From contig CALXLO010000002.1 in NCBI GenBank assembly GCA_944389235.1, positions 1-54,326 on the forward strand: DNA of 54,326 nucleotides, given 5' to 3'. The translations under genes and the position numbers were made by a program. This DNA comes from an uncultured Alphaproteobacteria bacterium. Lineage in GTDB: Bacteria > Pseudomonadota > Alphaproteobacteria > Rs-D84. How positions within the stretch are numbered: the stretch's first letter is position 1; the number at the start of each line of letters is the position of its first letter. The notes beneath the pieces were generated by a model, which worked only from the letters and a program-made list of their open reading frames with translations, was not told the DNA's origin and did no database searches. This document shows, in pieces, positions 1 to 9,372 of this stretch.

Positions 1-62
1 CAAACATCCCAGTTTTACGGGATTTTCTAGCGTTTTTTTTGATAAAAATTCCCACATTCTGC

Positions 63-91
63 TTGACAATTACGGGGGGCGTGGTTATAGT
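63..91 (+). promoter_or_regulatory. Sigma70-type promoter of the str/S10 cluster
   Basis: A perfect -35 TTGACA (63-68) and a -10 TATAGT (86-91) are separated by exactly 17 bases. Transcription would start near 98, leaving a leader of about 140 nt before rpsL. This is the best promoter match ahead of the ribosomal cluster and probably drives rpsL, rpsG and fusA and, by readthrough, genes downstream. Confidence 0.8.
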
Positions 92-239
92 ATATTAGCT
101 TTCCGTGTAAACAAGGAAAGAAAAAACACAGAAATCTGCGCTGTTTGACAGATTTATAATCGCGATTATATCGTTGAAATAAGTCTGGGGCCGGTTTTTG
201 TGCAGATAAAAAAGCAAGCAAAAAACAAAGAGATTTTGA

Positions 240-611
240 ATGCCAACAGTAAATCAACTGATTCGGAAGCCGCGCAAGAAAGTCGTTGTTAAATCAACGG
301 CACCTGATATGATGGCGGCACCGCAAAAACGTGGCGTTTGCACCCGTGTGTACACGACCACGCCGAAAAAACCTAATTCTGCGCAACGCAAAGTTGCACG
401 TGTTAAATTGGCAAATGGTCGTGAAGTTACGGCGTATATCCCAGGTGAAGGTCATAATTTACAAGAACATAGTGTTGTTATGATTCGTGGTGGCCGTGTC
501 AAGGACTTGCCAGGTGTGAAATATCATATTATTCGTGGTGTTTTGGATACCAAGGGTGTTGACGGCAGAAAGCAGGGTCGTTCGCTGTATGGTGCCAAGG
601 CGGCAAAATAA
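240..611 (+). CDS. rpsL: 30S ribosomal protein S12
   Basis: S12 sits at the decoding centre and monitors codon-anticodon pairing. The 123-residue product has the usual bacterial length and shows the hallmark blocks [11 protein letters not shown] (around residues 41-51), [10 protein letters not shown] and [11 protein letters not shown]. The lysines at the classical streptomycin-resistance positions (in PKKPNSA and RVKDLPG) are the wild-type residues, so this allele is predicted to be streptomycin sensitive. The start is the ATG giving MPTVNQ, with AAAGAG just upstream. It is the first gene of the str-S10-spc-alpha cluster and lies downstream of the promoter at 63-91. The region before it (1-239) otherwise holds only this promoter and a leader. 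Confidence 0.98.
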   Translation: MPTVNQLIRKPRKKVVVKSTAPDMMAAPQKRGVCTRVYTTTPKKPNSAQRKVARVKLANGREVTAYIPGEGHNLQEHSVVMIRGGRVKDLPGVKYHIIRGVLDTKGVDGRKQGRSLYGAKAAK

Positions 612-694
612 TATGTGGTTAATTAATTACACGCAGTTTTGACTGTGTGAGTAATTCGGGTGTATCCGAATGAAGTAATAAAAAAGGAATAAAG

Positions 695-1168
695 ATGTCA
701 AGACGCAAAAGCGCAACAAAACGCGAAATTCTGCCGGATTCAAAGTATAATAACCCGGTGGTTGCAAAGTGTATCAATGTTGTTATGTGGGACGGTAAAA
801 AAGAAGTTGCCGAAAGTATTGTATATGGTGCATTAGATTCTTTGAAAAAAATCGCAAAAGATGGCGATGAATTGGCAGCATTCTTGGAAGCAGTTGATGC
901 ATTGAAACCATCTGTGGAAGTCAAGGGTCGTCGTGTTGGTGGTGCAACATACCAGGTTCCTGTTGAAGTCAGACCAGAACGGCAGCAGACTTTGGCGTTG
1001 CGTTGGCTGGTTATGTTTGCGCGTAAACGCGGTGAACGTTCTATGAAAGACCGCTTGTTCGGCGAACTGCGCGATGCGTTGGCCGGTCAGGGCGGGGCGT
1101 TCAAAAAGAAAATTGATACGCATAAAATGGCAGAAGCAAACAAAGCGTTTGCGCACTTCCGTTGGTAA
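695..1168 (+). CDS. rpsG: 30S ribosomal protein S7
   Basis: S7 is a primary 16S rRNA-binding protein that nucleates assembly of the 30S head and contacts the E site. The 157-residue product matches the family length and carries the N-terminal block [18 protein letters not shown] and the conserved [17 protein letters not shown] segment, with a basic C-terminal half ending in HFRW. An AAGGA ribosome site precedes the ATG. It follows rpsL after 83 nt and precedes fusA by 47 nt, the standard str-operon order. In E. coli S7 represses this operon by binding the rpsL-rpsG spacer. I saw no clear equivalent structure in the short spacer here. Confidence 0.98.
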   Translation: MSRRKSATKREILPDSKYNNPVVAKCINVVMWDGKKEVAESIVYGALDSLKKIAKDGDELAAFLEAVDALKPSVEVKGRRVGGATYQVPVEVRPERQQTLALRWLVMFARKRGERSMKDRLFGELRDALAGQGGAFKKKIDTHKMAEANKAFAHFRW

Positions 1169-1215
1169 AAATGTGTTAATTTATGGGCAATCTATAACAA
1201 TAAGGCGATAAATAA

Positions 1216-3297
1216 ATGTCAGTCGGAAAAACAGCACCTTTGGATATGTATCGTAATATCGGCATTATGGCGCATATTGATGCCGGAAAAACGACAACAT
1301 CAGAACGCATTTTGTTCTATACCGGTAAAACATATAAAATCGGCGAAGTTCACGATGGTGGCGCGACGATGGACTGGATGGAACAAGAACAAGAACGCGG
1401 TATTACAATTACATCCGCTGCGACAACATGTTTCTGGCGCGACCATCGTATTAATTTGATTGATACCCCGGGACACGTTGACTTTACTATGGAAGTAGAA
1501 CGTTCTTTGCGTGTTCTGGACGGTGCGGTTGCGGTGTTTGAATCTGTGTCGGGCGTTCAGCCGCAAACAGAAACTGTTTGGCGGCAGGCTGACCGTTATA
1601 ATGTTCCGCGTATTTGCTTTGTTAACAAGATGGATCGTATTGGTGGAAACTTTTTCCGTTGTGTTGATATGATACGCGAACGGTTGGGGGCAAATCCATT
1701 GATTGTGAATTTCCCAATTGGCGCAGAATCTGATTTCCGCGGGGTTGTTGATGTTATTGAAATGCGCGGTATTGTATGGGAAGATGATTTGGGCAAAGAC
1801 CCGCACATCGTTGATATCCCAGACGATTTGAAAGAAAAAGCAGCAGAACTGCACAATAAATTGATTGAAGAAGTTGTGACACTGGATGATGACATTATGG
1901 AAGCATATATGGAAGGTAAAGAACCAGATGTCGCAACAATTAAAAAATTAATTCGCAAGGGTACAATTGCACAGAACTTTAATCCGGTGCTGTGTGGGAC
2001 TGCGTTTAAGAACAAGGGTGTTCAGCCGTTGTTAGATGCAATTGTTGATTACTTACCCAGCCCATTAGATATTCCGGCAATTAAGGGTACCGCAATGGAT
2101 GGCGAAACTGTTATCGAACGCCATGCAGACCCCAAAGAACCGTTCAGTGCGTTGGCGTTCAAGGTTGCAAATGACCCATTTGTTGGTAATCTGATGTTTA
2201 TCCGTATTTATTCGGGTAAATTGGTTGCGGGGTCTTATATTTACAATTCTAATCGCGACAAACGCGAACGCGTAGGGCGTATGTTGTTAATGCACTCTAA
2301 CCAACGCGAAGAAATCAAAGAAGCGTCTGCGGGTGATATTATAACACTGGTTGGAATGAAGGAAACAATTACAGGTGATACACTGTGCGATGAATCTAAT
2401 CCGATTATTTTGGAAAACATCCATGTTCCAGAACCTGTTATGAGTATTGCGGTTGAGCCAAAAACCAAAGCCGATATTGAAAAAATGTCGTTGGGACTGC
2501 AAGCATTGGCCAAGGAAGACCCGTCTTTCCGTGTGTCTGTTGACGAAGAATCTGGTCAAACAATTTTGGCGGGTGTTGGTGAACTGCATTTGGAAATTTT
2601 GGTTGACCGTTTGTTGCGTGAATTCAAGGTTGATGTTAATGTCGGTGAACCGCGCATCGCATATCGTGAAACTTTCCGTAAACCGGTTACCGAAGAATAT
2701 ACACATAAAAAACAATCTGGTGGTTCTGGTCAGTATGCCCAGGTTAAAATTGAATTTGAACCGTTGGAACCAGGGTCTGGCTATGTCTTTGAAAACAAGA
2801 TTGTCGGTGGTGCAATTCCGAAAGAATACATCCCGGGTGTTGAAAAAGGGTTAAAGATAGCGCAGCAGACAGGTGTTCTGATTGGCTATCCGACGGTGGA
2901 TTTCAAGGCGACATTGGTTGATGGTAAGTATCATGAAGTTGACTCTAATGTATTATGCTTTGAAATTGCGGCGCGTGCATGCTTCCGCGAAGCAATGAAA
3001 AAAGCGTCGCCAAAATTGTTGGAACCGATTATGAAACTTTCGGTTAATACACCGGAAGAATATGTCGGTGACATCATTGGGGACTTGAACAGTCGCCGCG
3101 GGCAAATTAACGGGATTGAAACCCAATTCGGAAATCAGATGATTTCTGCGTTTGTACCGCTGGCAAACCTGTTCGGATATGTCAAGACACTGCGTTCTTT
3201 GTCCCAAGGTCGTGCAAATCCGTATATGGAATTGTCGCACTATGCCGAAGTGCCGCAGAATGTCGCAGACGAGGTTATAAAAAAGTTAACAAAATAA
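1216..3297 (+). CDS. fusA: Translation elongation factor G
   Basis: EF-G is the cytoplasmic GTPase that drives tRNA-mRNA translocation and, with RRF, ribosome recycling. The 693-residue protein has the full family length. GTP-binding motifs are visible: P-loop AHIDAGKTT at residues 19-27, the switch region with [15 protein letters not shown], and NKMD. The later domains are present, including the GVGELHLEI block of domain III and the domain IV segment with [16 protein letters not shown] single copy is seen in the window, directly before tuf. The gene shows no break or frameshift. Confidence 0.98.
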   Translation: MSVGKTAPLDMYRNIGIMAHIDAGKTTTSERILFYTGKTYKIGEVHDGGATMDWMEQEQERGITITSAATTCFWRDHRINLIDTPGHVDFTMEVERSLRVLDGAVAVFESVSGVQPQTETVWRQADRYNVPRICFVNKMDRIGGNFFRCVDMIRERLGANPLIVNFPIGAESDFRGVVDVIEMRGIVWEDDLGKDPHIVDIPDDLKEKAAELHNKLIEEVVTLDDDIMEAYMEGKEPDVATIKKLIRKGTIAQNFNPVLCGTAFKNKGVQPLLDAIVDYLPSPLDIPAIKGTAMDGETVIERHADPKEPFSALAFKVANDPFVGNLMFIRIYSGKLVAGSYIYNSNRDKRERVGRMLLMHSNQREEIKEASAGDIITLVGMKETITGDTLCDESNPIILENIHVPEPVMSIAVEPKTKADIEKMSLGLQALAKEDPSFRVSVDEESGQTILAGVGELHLEILVDRLLREFKVDVNVGEPRIAYRETFRKPVTEEYTHKKQSGGSGQYAQVKIEFEPLEPGSGYVFENKIVGGAIPKEYIPGVEKGLKIAQQTGVLIGYPTVDFKATLVDGKYHEVDSNVLCFEIAARACFREAMKKASPKLLEPIMKLSVNTPEEYVGDIIGDLNSRRGQINGIETQFGNQMISAFVPLANLFGYVKTLRSLSQGRANPYMELSHYAEVPQNVADEVIKKLTK

Positions 3298-3321
3298 ATT
3301 AATAAAAAAAGATTGTGATTT

Positions 3322-3385
3322 TTGATTTCTGGTTTATGATTTGATGTGAAATCCAATGAATCGGAAATCAGATTTCAGAAATCAA
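3322..3385 (+). promoter_or_regulatory. Inverted repeats in the fusA-tuf spacer
   Basis: A perfect 10-bp inverted repeat (TTGATTTCTG at 3322-3331 and CAGAAATCAA at 3376-3385) encloses a second short hairpin (GATTT 3339-3343 with AAATC 3350-3354). The structure ends about 17 nt before the tuf ribosome site AAGGAG (3403-3408), and no T-run follows. It could be an mRNA leader element or a processing site. The structure is read by eye and was not folded. Confidence 0.4.
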
Positions 3386-3414
3386 TTAACAAGCCGAAGC
3401 CTAAGGAGAAAACT

Positions 3415-4602
3415 ATGGCAAAAGAAAAGTATGTAAGAACCAAGCCGCATGTTAATATCGGTACAATCGGTCACGTTGACCACGGTAAAACAACATTGAC
3501 GGCCGCAATCGTTCACTACTATGGTGTTGGTGCTGACCAAGCCAAGGGTGTTGACCAGATTGATAATGCGCCAGAAGAACGCGCACGCGGTATTACAATT
3601 AATACAGCACATGTTGAATATGAAACAGAAAATCGTCATTATGCGCACGTTGACTGCCCGGGACACGCGGACTATGTTAAAAACATGATTACTGGTGCGG
3701 CCCAGATGGACGGTGCGATTTTGGTCGTTGCTGCGACAGACGGTCCGATGCCACAAACACGTGAACACATCTTGTTGGCGCGTCAGGTTGGTATTCCGCG
3801 TATCGTCGTTTATTTGAATAAGTGCGATTTGGCCAATGACCCAGAATTGTTGGAATTGGTTGAAATGGAAATTCGTGAATTGCTGTCTGCGAATGATTTT
3901 GACGGTGCAAATGCCCCGATTATTCGTGGTTCCGCAGTTTCCGCACTGGAAGGTAAAAATGACGGTCTGGGCAAAGAATCTATTGATGCGTTGTTAAAGG
4001 CATGCGATGAATACATCCCGCTGCCAGAACGCCCAGTTGATAAACCGTTCTTGATGCCGATTGAAGATGTGTTCTCTATCACTGGTCGTGGTACCGTTGT
4101 AACAGGTCGTATCGAATCTGGCACGGTCAAGGTTGGTGATGAATGTGAAATTGTTGGTCTGCGTCCAACACAGAAAACAACAGTTACCGGTGTTGAAATG
4201 TTCCGCAAATTGCTGGACCAAGGCGAAGCCGGGGACAATGTTGGTCTGTTGCTGCGCGGCACCAAGAAGGAAGATGTGGAACGTGGTCAGATTATCTGCA
4301 AACCGGGTTCTATTACCCCGCACACAGATTTCGAAGCCGAAGTCTATATCTTGACCAAAGAAGAAGGTGGTCGTCACACAGCGTTCTTTAGCAACTATCG
4401 TCCGCAGTTCTATTTCAGCACAACGGATGTTACAGGCACAATTACACTGCCGGCAGATAAAGAAATGGTTTTGCCGGGCGATAATGTTCGCATCACAGTG
4501 CAACTGATTGCCCCAATTGCTATGGACGAAGGTCGTCGCTTTGCTATCCGTGAAGGCGGACGCACAGTTGGCGCAGGCGTTGTGTCAAAAATTATTAAAT
4601 AA
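3415..4602 (+). CDS. tuf: Translation elongation factor Tu
   Basis: EF-Tu delivers aminoacyl-tRNA to the ribosomal A site as a GTP complex. I start it at the ATG giving [16 protein letters not shown], which has an AAGGAG ribosome site 6 nt upstream. The open frame extends 23 codons further upstream, but that extension is not EF-Tu-like. The resulting 395 residues match the family. Motifs are G1 [24 protein letters not shown] and NKCDL, with domains 2 and 3 intact to the end at VVSKIIK. This is the only tuf copy in the window. Its position between fusA and rpsJ is the usual proteobacterial arrangement. Confidence 0.98.
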   Translation: MAKEKYVRTKPHVNIGTIGHVDHGKTTLTAAIVHYYGVGADQAKGVDQIDNAPEERARGITINTAHVEYETENRHYAHVDCPGHADYVKNMITGAAQMDGAILVVAATDGPMPQTREHILLARQVGIPRIVVYLNKCDLANDPELLELVEMEIRELLSANDFDGANAPIIRGSAVSALEGKNDGLGKESIDALLKACDEYIPLPERPVDKPFLMPIEDVFSITGRGTVVTGRIESGTVKVGDECEIVGLRPTQKTTVTGVEMFRKLLDQGEAGDNVGLLLRGTKKEDVERGQIICKPGSITPHTDFEAEVYILTKEEGGRHTAFFSNYRPQFYFSTTDVTGTITLPADKEMVLPGDNVRITVQLIAPIAMDEGRRFAIREGGRTVGAGVVSKIIK

Positions 4603-4615
4603 TGTATAATGTCGT

Positions 4616-4658
4616 GGGTCGGTGTATCTGGATGAAAAACGCCAGAGATTACCGACCC
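4616..4658 (+). promoter_or_regulatory. Stem-loop in the rpsJ leader
   Basis: A perfect 8-bp arm pair (GGGTCGGT 4616-4623, ACCGACCC 4651-4658) encloses an inner pair (TCTGG 4627-4631, CCAGA 4642-4646). Together they form a long interrupted hairpin ending 10 nt before the ribosome site of rpsJ. No T-run follows, so it is not a simple terminator. In E. coli the leader of the S10 operon is where L4 represses its own operon. This hairpin occupies the equivalent place, but I see no sequence likeness to that leader. Confidence 0.45.
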
Positions 4659-4683
4659 CGATAACGATAAGGAAAACGAACAA

Positions 4684-4995
4684 ATGGTACCAGCATCTAA
4701 AATTCGCATCAAATTGACGGCGTTTGACCACAGGGTCTTGATGGATTCCGTGGATGAAATTGTCAAAACTGCAAAGCGCACAGGCGCAGATGTAGTTGGA
4801 CCCGTTCGCTTGCCGACATTGATTAAGAAATTTACAGTAAATCGTTCGCCACACGTGAATAAAAAATCACGCGAACAATTCGAAATTCGCAATCACAAAG
4901 CGGTTGTGGATATTGTTAATCCAACCCCTCAGACTGTTGATGCATTGATGAAGTTGGATTTGGCATCCGGTGTAGATGTAAAGATTAAGTTATAA
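4684..4995 (+). CDS. rpsJ: 30S ribosomal protein S10
   Basis: S10 is a 30S head protein that, as NusE, also takes part in transcription antitermination. The 103-residue product has the normal length and contains [14 protein letters not shown], the GPVRLPT block and the [20 protein letters not shown] segment that includes the extended loop. It opens the S10 cluster. AAGGA at 4669-4673 sits 10 nt before the ATG. A stem-loop occupies the spacer after tuf. The following 73-nt spacer before rplC carries a tight palindrome around 5006-5018 (TTGGAC and GTCCAA with one central base), too tight to be a useful hairpin. Confidence 0.98.
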   Translation: MVPASKIRIKLTAFDHRVLMDSVDEIVKTAKRTGADVVGPVRLPTLIKKFTVNRSPHVNKKSREQFEIRNHKAVVDIVNPTPQTVDALMKLDLASGVDVKIKL

Positions 4996-5068
4996 TGTGT
5001 TTGTGTTGGACGGTCCAAAATTAAGTGTGTACAGCCGACCAACCTACTAACGAATAAAGGCAAATAAA

Positions 5069-5809
5069 ATGAAACGCAGTGGTTTAATAACAACAAAATT
5101 AGGTATGACGCGTCTGTACGATGATGCCGGCGCAGCGCATCCGGTTACGGTCTTGGCTGTGGGTGATTGCGCAGTTATCGGTAATCGTACGATGGAAAAA
5201 AATGGATATGTGGCAAATGTGCTGGGGATGCGCGAAGCCAAGGCAAAGCATGTTGCCAAACCCCAGGCTGTGGCCGCAGAAAAAGCCGGTGTAAAACCGT
5301 ATCGCAAAGTTGTGGAATTCCGTGTATCTGATGATTGTGTTATCCCAGTTGGAACACCGTTGGTGGCATCTCATTTTGTTGCCGGTCAATTCGTTGATGT
5401 CCAAGCGACCAGTAAAGGTAAAGGATTCCAAGGGGCAATGAAACGCCATAACTTTGGCGGTAAAGAAGCGTCCCATGGTGTGTTAAAGGCGCATCGTTCA
5501 ATCGGTGGCACAGGTATGCGTGAATGGCCAGGCCGCGTATTAAAAGGTAAAAAAATGGCCGGACAGATGGGTAATGAAACTGTTACAGTTCAAAATCTGA
5601 AAGTGTTTGGCGTTGATGATGCGGAAAATCTGATTTTTGTAGAAGGCGCAGTACCCGGTGCGAATGGAACATTCGTGTTGGTTTCTGACGCAATAAAGAA
5701 AGAACACACTGATTTGCCAATGCCGACAAAAATGCCGGTGGCACCCGTGGCGACGGAAACAGCAGAACAACCAGCGGCCGAAGCCGAAACGGAAACTGTT
5801 GCAGAATAA
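5069..5809 (+). CDS. rplC: 50S ribosomal protein L3 with acidic tail
   Basis: L3 is an early-assembly 23S-binding protein whose extended loop approaches the peptidyl-transferase centre. Family blocks seen are GLITTKLGMTRLY at the N-terminus, the GKGFQGAMKRHNFGG loop, and GTGMREWPGRVLKGKKMAGQ. The protein is 246 residues against roughly 205-215 in many bacteria. The excess is a C-terminal tail of about 30 residues rich in Ala, Pro, Thr and Glu, ending in ETVAE. An acidic tail is odd on an rRNA-binding protein. It is in frame and ends at a clean TAA, so it looks genuine. Confidence 0.97.
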   Translation: MKRSGLITTKLGMTRLYDDAGAAHPVTVLAVGDCAVIGNRTMEKNGYVANVLGMREAKAKHVAKPQAVAAEKAGVKPYRKVVEFRVSDDCVIPVGTPLVASHFVAGQFVDVQATSKGKGFQGAMKRHNFGGKEASHGVLKAHRSIGGTGMREWPGRVLKGKKMAGQMGNETVTVQNLKVFGVDDAENLIFVEGAVPGANGTFVLVSDAIKKEHTDLPMPTKMPVAPVATETAEQPAAEAETETVAE

Positions 5810-5842
5810 TTTATAGACAACAGATAGAGCAAGGTGGAAAAA

Positions 5843-6463
5843 ATGCAAATAGATGTTATAAATTTTGATGGTAAAACAGTCGGTAAAGTTGAACTGGCTG
5901 ACCAGATTTTCGGTGTCGAACCGCGCGCAGACATTTTGCATCGTGTTGTCACATGGCAACGCGCAAAATCACGCGCAGGCACGCATGCAGTTAAAACAGT
6001 TTCTGATGTCGCAGGCAGCGGCAAGAAAGCATTTAAGCAAAAGAAAACTGGTAATGCGCGTCAGGGTGAAAGATATAATGTTCACATGCGTGGCGGTGGT
6101 GTTGTTCATGGACCTGTGGTTCGTGACCACAGCATTGATTTGCCAAAGAAAATTCGCAGTTTAGGTCTGAAAATGGCACTGTCATCCAAGGCTGGCGATG
6201 GTAATTTGATTGTTATTGATTCTGAAAAACTGTCGGCGGTTAAAACTGGGGCTTTGGCAAAGCAGTTAAAGAAATTAAATCTGGGGTCGGCATTGTTTGT
6301 TGGCGCTGATAAACTGGATGAAAATTTCCAGAAATCTGCGGCGAACATTCCAAATATTGATATGTTGCCGACAATCGGATTAAATGTTTTAGATATTCTG
6401 AAACATGATAAATTGGTTTTGACGGCTGATGCAGTCAAGGCGGTAGAAGCAAGATTGGCATAA
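5843..6463 (+). CDS. rplD: 50S ribosomal protein L4
   Basis: L4 binds 23S rRNA, and its long loop lines the exit tunnel at the macrolide constriction. In E. coli it also represses the S10 operon. I start it at ATG 5843 (MQIDVINFDGK) because the purine-rich AAGGTGG (5831-5837) sits correctly for it. An in-frame GTG at 5834 would lie inside that site. This gives 206 residues, near the family norm. The loop segment GNARQGERYNVHMRGGGVVHGP is recognisable, though the usual order of basic residues differs somewhat from E. coli. It has its standard place between rplC and rplW. Confidence 0.96.
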   Translation: MQIDVINFDGKTVGKVELADQIFGVEPRADILHRVVTWQRAKSRAGTHAVKTVSDVAGSGKKAFKQKKTGNARQGERYNVHMRGGGVVHGPVVRDHSIDLPKKIRSLGLKMALSSKAGDGNLIVIDSEKLSAVKTGALAKQLKKLNLGSALFVGADKLDENFQKSAANIPNIDMLPTIGLNVLDILKHDKLVLTADAVKAVEARLA

Positions 6464-6502
6464 TACAGTGCTAAATTGCAAATGACGAAAAGGTAAAACA
6501 AA

Positions 6503-6838
6503 ATGGCAGAAAAGAAAGTTAAGTCAGAGAAAAAAATCGTTGCGACCGCTGGTATTTATGATATACTGCGTCGCCCGATAATCTCGGAAAAGTCGGCAAA
6601 ATTGTCTGAAAGCAATGGCGTTGCGTTTGAAATTGCATCTGATGCAACCAAGGCAGATGTCATTCGCGCAATCCAGGCGATTTATGATGTAAAACCGGTC
6701 AAGGTAAACATTGTTGTCGTCAAGGGCAAAGTTAAATCTTTCCGTGGTCGCGGCAGTGGCGCACAGCGCACAGTTAAAAAAGCCTATGTGTCTTTGCCAG
6801 CGGATGCGAAATTGGATTTATCTGCAAATATTAAATAA
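6503..6838 (+). CDS. rplW: 50S ribosomal protein L23
   Basis: L23 lies at the polypeptide exit and is the docking site for trigger factor and SRP. The 111-residue protein has the core YDILRRPIISEKSAKLSE, a central helix with DVIRAIQAIYDVKPVKVN, and a basic loop SFRGRGSGAQRTVKKAYV. A short lysine-rich N-terminal extension (about 15 residues) precedes the core. The ATG follows AAAGG. It sits 39 nt after rplD and 71 nt before rplB. Confidence 0.97.
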   Translation: MAEKKVKSEKKIVATAGIYDILRRPIISEKSAKLSESNGVAFEIASDATKADVIRAIQAIYDVKPVKVNIVVVKGKVKSFRGRGSGAQRTVKKAYVSLPADAKLDLSANIK

Positions 6839-6909
6839 ACATGCGTCTTGGCAGAGAACCCAAATAAATATGGATGTTAGTGTCAAGACATAAATAAAGG
6901 TAAGAAAAA

Positions 6910-7743
6910 ATGGCATTAAAGCATTACAAGCCAAATACAGCAGGAACACGCGGGTTAACATTGATTGACCGCAGTGAACTGCACCGTGGTGCGCCAGAAA
7001 AGGCGTTAACTGTTGGATTAAAGTCCAAGGGCGGTCGTAATAATTTTGGTCATGTTACTGTTCCACACCAAGGTGGCGGACATAAACGCAAATATCGTTT
7101 GATTGATTTCGCACGCAAGAAAAAAGGTGTGCCAGCAACCGTTATTCGTTTAGAATATGACCCAAATCGTACAGCGTTTATTGCATTGATTGAATATACA
7201 GATGGTGCGCGTTCTTATATATTGGCACCGCGCGACTTAAAGGTTGGCGATGTGGTTATTTCTGGTGAACGCGAAGATATTAAACCAGGTAATGCAATGC
7301 CGTTGAAAAATATGCCAATCGGTACGATTATACATAATGTTGAATTAAAACCTGGGGCAGGTGGCCAATTGGCACGCAGTGCAGGTTGTTATGCTCAATT
7401 AATGGGTAAAGATGGTGCTTATGCCCAGATAAAAATGAACAGTGGTGAATTACGCAAGGTTCATTCTGATTGTGTTGCAACGGTCGGCAGTGTTTCTAAC
7501 CCAGACCAACGCAATGTCAATTTGGGTAAAGCAGGACGCGCACGCTGGTTGGGCATTCGTCCGTCTGTTCGTGGTATGGCCCAGAACCCAGTTGACCATC
7601 CAATGGGTGGTGGTAACGGTCATTCCAAGGGACATGAACCTGTGTCGCGTACTGGTATTCCGGCCAAGGGATATCGTACCCGTAAAAATAAACGCACTGC
7701 TAAGATGATTATCCGCAGCAGACATTTGGCTAAAAAGAAATAA
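6910..7743 (+). CDS. rplB: 50S ribosomal protein L2
   Basis: L2 is a large primary 23S-binding protein needed for subunit joining and peptidyl transfer. The 277 residues are near family length. The [15 protein letters not shown] start and the [12 protein letters not shown] block are clear, as is the [15 protein letters not shown] segment. The histidine of DHP, implicated in peptidyl transfer, is kept, but the second histidine common in HPHGGG is methionine. The C-terminus ([15 protein letters not shown]) departs from the PWG-KG form I know from E. coli. The gene is otherwise intact and in its usual place before rpsS. Confidence 0.97.
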   Translation: MALKHYKPNTAGTRGLTLIDRSELHRGAPEKALTVGLKSKGGRNNFGHVTVPHQGGGHKRKYRLIDFARKKKGVPATVIRLEYDPNRTAFIALIEYTDGARSYILAPRDLKVGDVVISGEREDIKPGNAMPLKNMPIGTIIHNVELKPGAGGQLARSAGCYAQLMGKDGAYAQIKMNSGELRKVHSDCVATVGSVSNPDQRNVNLGKAGRARWLGIRPSVRGMAQNPVDHPMGGGNGHSKGHEPVSRTGIPAKGYRTRKNKRTAKMIIRSRHLAKKK

Positions 7744-7764
7744 AAAATAAAAACGGAGTAATTG

Positions 7765-8046
7765 ATGTCTCGTTCTGTATGGAAAGGTCCTTATGTTCAT
7801 CCGTCTATCTTGAAAAAGGTGGCGGTGGCAAATGAAAAAAATGACCACAAGCCGATTAAAACTTGGTCCCGTGGCAGTACAATTATACCGCCAATGGTGG
7901 GCTTGACTTTTGAAGTTCACAATGGTAATAAATTTATCCCGGTGTCAATCGTAGAAGATATGATTGGTCATAAACTGGGCGAATTTGCACCAACGCGTAC
8001 TTTCAAAGGGCATGCGGCAAATAAAAAAGCAGCAGCAGCCAAATAA
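7765..8046 (+). CDS. rpsS: 30S ribosomal protein S19
   Basis: S19 is a 30S head protein that pairs with S13 and forms bridge contacts with the 50S. I start it at ATG 7765 ([16 protein letters not shown]), preceded by ACGGAGTA. The in-frame TTG three bases earlier is not needed. The 93-residue length is typical. Conserved blocks are [27 protein letters not shown] and [18 protein letters not shown]. It lies 21 nt after rplB and 48 nt before rplV. Confidence 0.97.
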   Translation: MSRSVWKGPYVHPSILKKVAVANEKNDHKPIKTWSRGSTIIPPMVGLTFEVHNGNKFIPVSIVEDMIGHKLGEFAPTRTFKGHAANKKAAAAK

Positions 8047-8094
8047 TAAAATTATCTGGTTTGCGCATAAAATCATAAATATAGGGTAATAGTT

Positions 8095-8511
8095 ATGACA
8101 ACGACAAGATATGGAATAAAAGATAATCAGGTGCGTGCATTTAACAAATTAATTCGCATCAGCCATCAGAAATTAAATCTGGTGTGCGATACTGTTCGTG
8201 GATTGCCAGTTGAACGCGCAATAGATGTCTTGAAGTTTTCTAAAAAGCGTGTGTCTGGCGAAGTTTTGAAAACTTTGTTGTCTGCAATCGCAAATGCAGA
8301 ACACAATAAAAAACTGCCGGCAGACAGCCTGTATGTCAAAGAAATTTGGTGTGGTAAAGCGTTAACGATGAAGCGTATTATGCCTGCATCCCAGGGACGC
8401 GCACGCCCGATTTTGAAACCTTTTTCTAATTTGACAATCATTTTAGAATCTGGGGCGGCACCAACAAAAAAGACTGCAAAAAAAACAGTAAAAAAGGAAA
8501 AGGCGAAGTAA
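8095..8511 (+). CDS. rplV: 50S ribosomal protein L22
   Basis: L22 spans the 50S and its beta-hairpin lines the exit tunnel beside L4. Recognisable parts are the N-terminal helices (RISHQKLNLVCDTVRGL, VERAIDVLKFSKKR) and the hairpin MKRIMPASQGRARPILKP. At 138 residues it is longer than the usual 110-125 because of a lysine- and threonine-rich tail (KKTAKKTVKKEKAK). GGGTAAT lies ahead of the ATG as a weak ribosome site. It follows rpsS in standard order. Confidence 0.97.
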   Translation: MTTTRYGIKDNQVRAFNKLIRISHQKLNLVCDTVRGLPVERAIDVLKFSKKRVSGEVLKTLLSAIANAEHNKKLPADSLYVKEIWCGKALTMKRIMPASQGRARPILKPFSNLTIILESGAAPTKKTAKKTVKKEKAK

Positions 8512-8518
8512 TATAACT

Positions 8519-8578
8519 GGCAAATGGTATGGGGGAACCCTGAATAAAGTCAACGCCAAGACTTCAAGAACATTTGCC
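8519..8578 (+). promoter_or_regulatory. Inverted repeat between rplV and rpsC
   Basis: Arms GGCAAATG (8519-8526) and CATTTGCC (8571-8578) form a perfect 8-bp pair enclosing 44 nt. Inside are smaller complementary pieces (AAGTC and GACTT around 8547-8564). It fills most of the 92-nt spacer and ends about 12 nt before the AAGGA site of rpsC. No T-run follows. It may be an mRNA structural or processing element. Confidence 0.35.
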
Positions 8579-8603
8579 GATAAAAATATAAGGAAAAAAT
8601 AAA

Positions 8604-9305
8604 ATGGGACAGAAAGTATCACCGATTTCATTGCGTGAATTTATAAATAAAATTACTGATTCGCGCTGGATTGCGGGTAAAAAAGACTATGCAAATCTGT
8701 TGGCAGAAGATATAAAAATTCGCAACTTTATTGAAAAAAAGTTGAAAAAAGCAGGTTTGGCCAAGGTTGTAATTGAACGCTTTGCAAAAAAGGTTGTGGT
8801 TACAATACATACATCGCGTCCAGGTATGATTATTGGTAAAAATGGTGCAGATATTGAAACACTGCGTAATGATATTAAAAAATTAGTAAAAAATGACCAG
8901 GTCGTTGTTAATATTTATGAAGTGCGTCGCCCGGATTTGAATGCACAATTGGTCGCGCAAAATATCGCACAACAAATCGAAGGTCGTGTTTCTTTCAAAC
9001 GCGCAATGAAAAAAGCTGTTCAAAACGCGGTAAAAGCGGGCGCACAGGGTATCAAGGTTATGTGTTCGGGTCGTCTGAATGGTGCAGAAATCGCGCGCAG
9101 CGAACAAATCCGCGAAGGGCGCATCCCATTGCATACTTTGCGTGCCGATATTGACTATGCGTCAATTCAGGCAAAAACAACATACGGTGTTATCGGTGTA
9201 AAAGTTTGGATTTATACTGGTGATGTCGTGAACAAGGAAAAGCTGGCATCTGAAATGGCACGTCCAGCCGAATATGCCGGCAGCAGCGAAAGAAAAAGCA
9301 AGTAA
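8604..9305 (+). CDS. rpsC: 30S ribosomal protein S3
   Basis: S3 lies at the mRNA entry channel and contributes to the ribosomal helicase. The 233 residues match the family. The N-terminal part, the KH domain with [17 protein letters not shown] (GxxG motif), and the C-terminal domain with [17 protein letters not shown] and [13 protein letters not shown] are all present. The start follows AAGGA. It lies between rplV and rplP, and a large inverted repeat begins at its stop codon. Confidence 0.98.
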   Translation: MGQKVSPISLREFINKITDSRWIAGKKDYANLLAEDIKIRNFIEKKLKKAGLAKVVIERFAKKVVVTIHTSRPGMIIGKNGADIETLRNDIKKLVKNDQVVVNIYEVRRPDLNAQLVAQNIAQQIEGRVSFKRAMKKAVQNAVKAGAQGIKVMCSGRLNGAEIARSEQIREGRIPLHTLRADIDYASIQAKTTYGVIGVKVWIYTGDVVNKEKLASEMARPAEYAGSSERKSK

Positions 9306-9345
9306 TTTTTGTCGGCATCTATATGGTGTCGGGACGACAAAAATT
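9304..9345 (+). promoter_or_regulatory. 11-bp inverted repeat between rpsC and rplP
   Basis: AATTTTTGTCG (9304-9314) and CGACAAAAATT (9335-9345) are perfect inverted repeats with a 20-nt loop, starting inside the rpsC stop codon. The 3' arm ends in AAAAATT rather than a T-run, so on the + strand it does not look like a terminator. It ends 27 nt before the rplP start. A role in mRNA processing or stability is an inference. Confidence 0.4.
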
Positions 9346-9372
9346 AGGTACAGAAATTAAAAGGTTGTTATT

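Noticed and set aside
27-257. Reading frame on the - strand overlapping the rpsL promoter
   Set aside because: It covers the strong + strand promoter and leader, has no ribosome site and no recognisable protein character.
3346-3414. N-terminal extension of EF-Tu
   Set aside because: The 23 extra codons lie in the structured leader. The ribosome site AAGGAG and family alignment fix the start at 3415.
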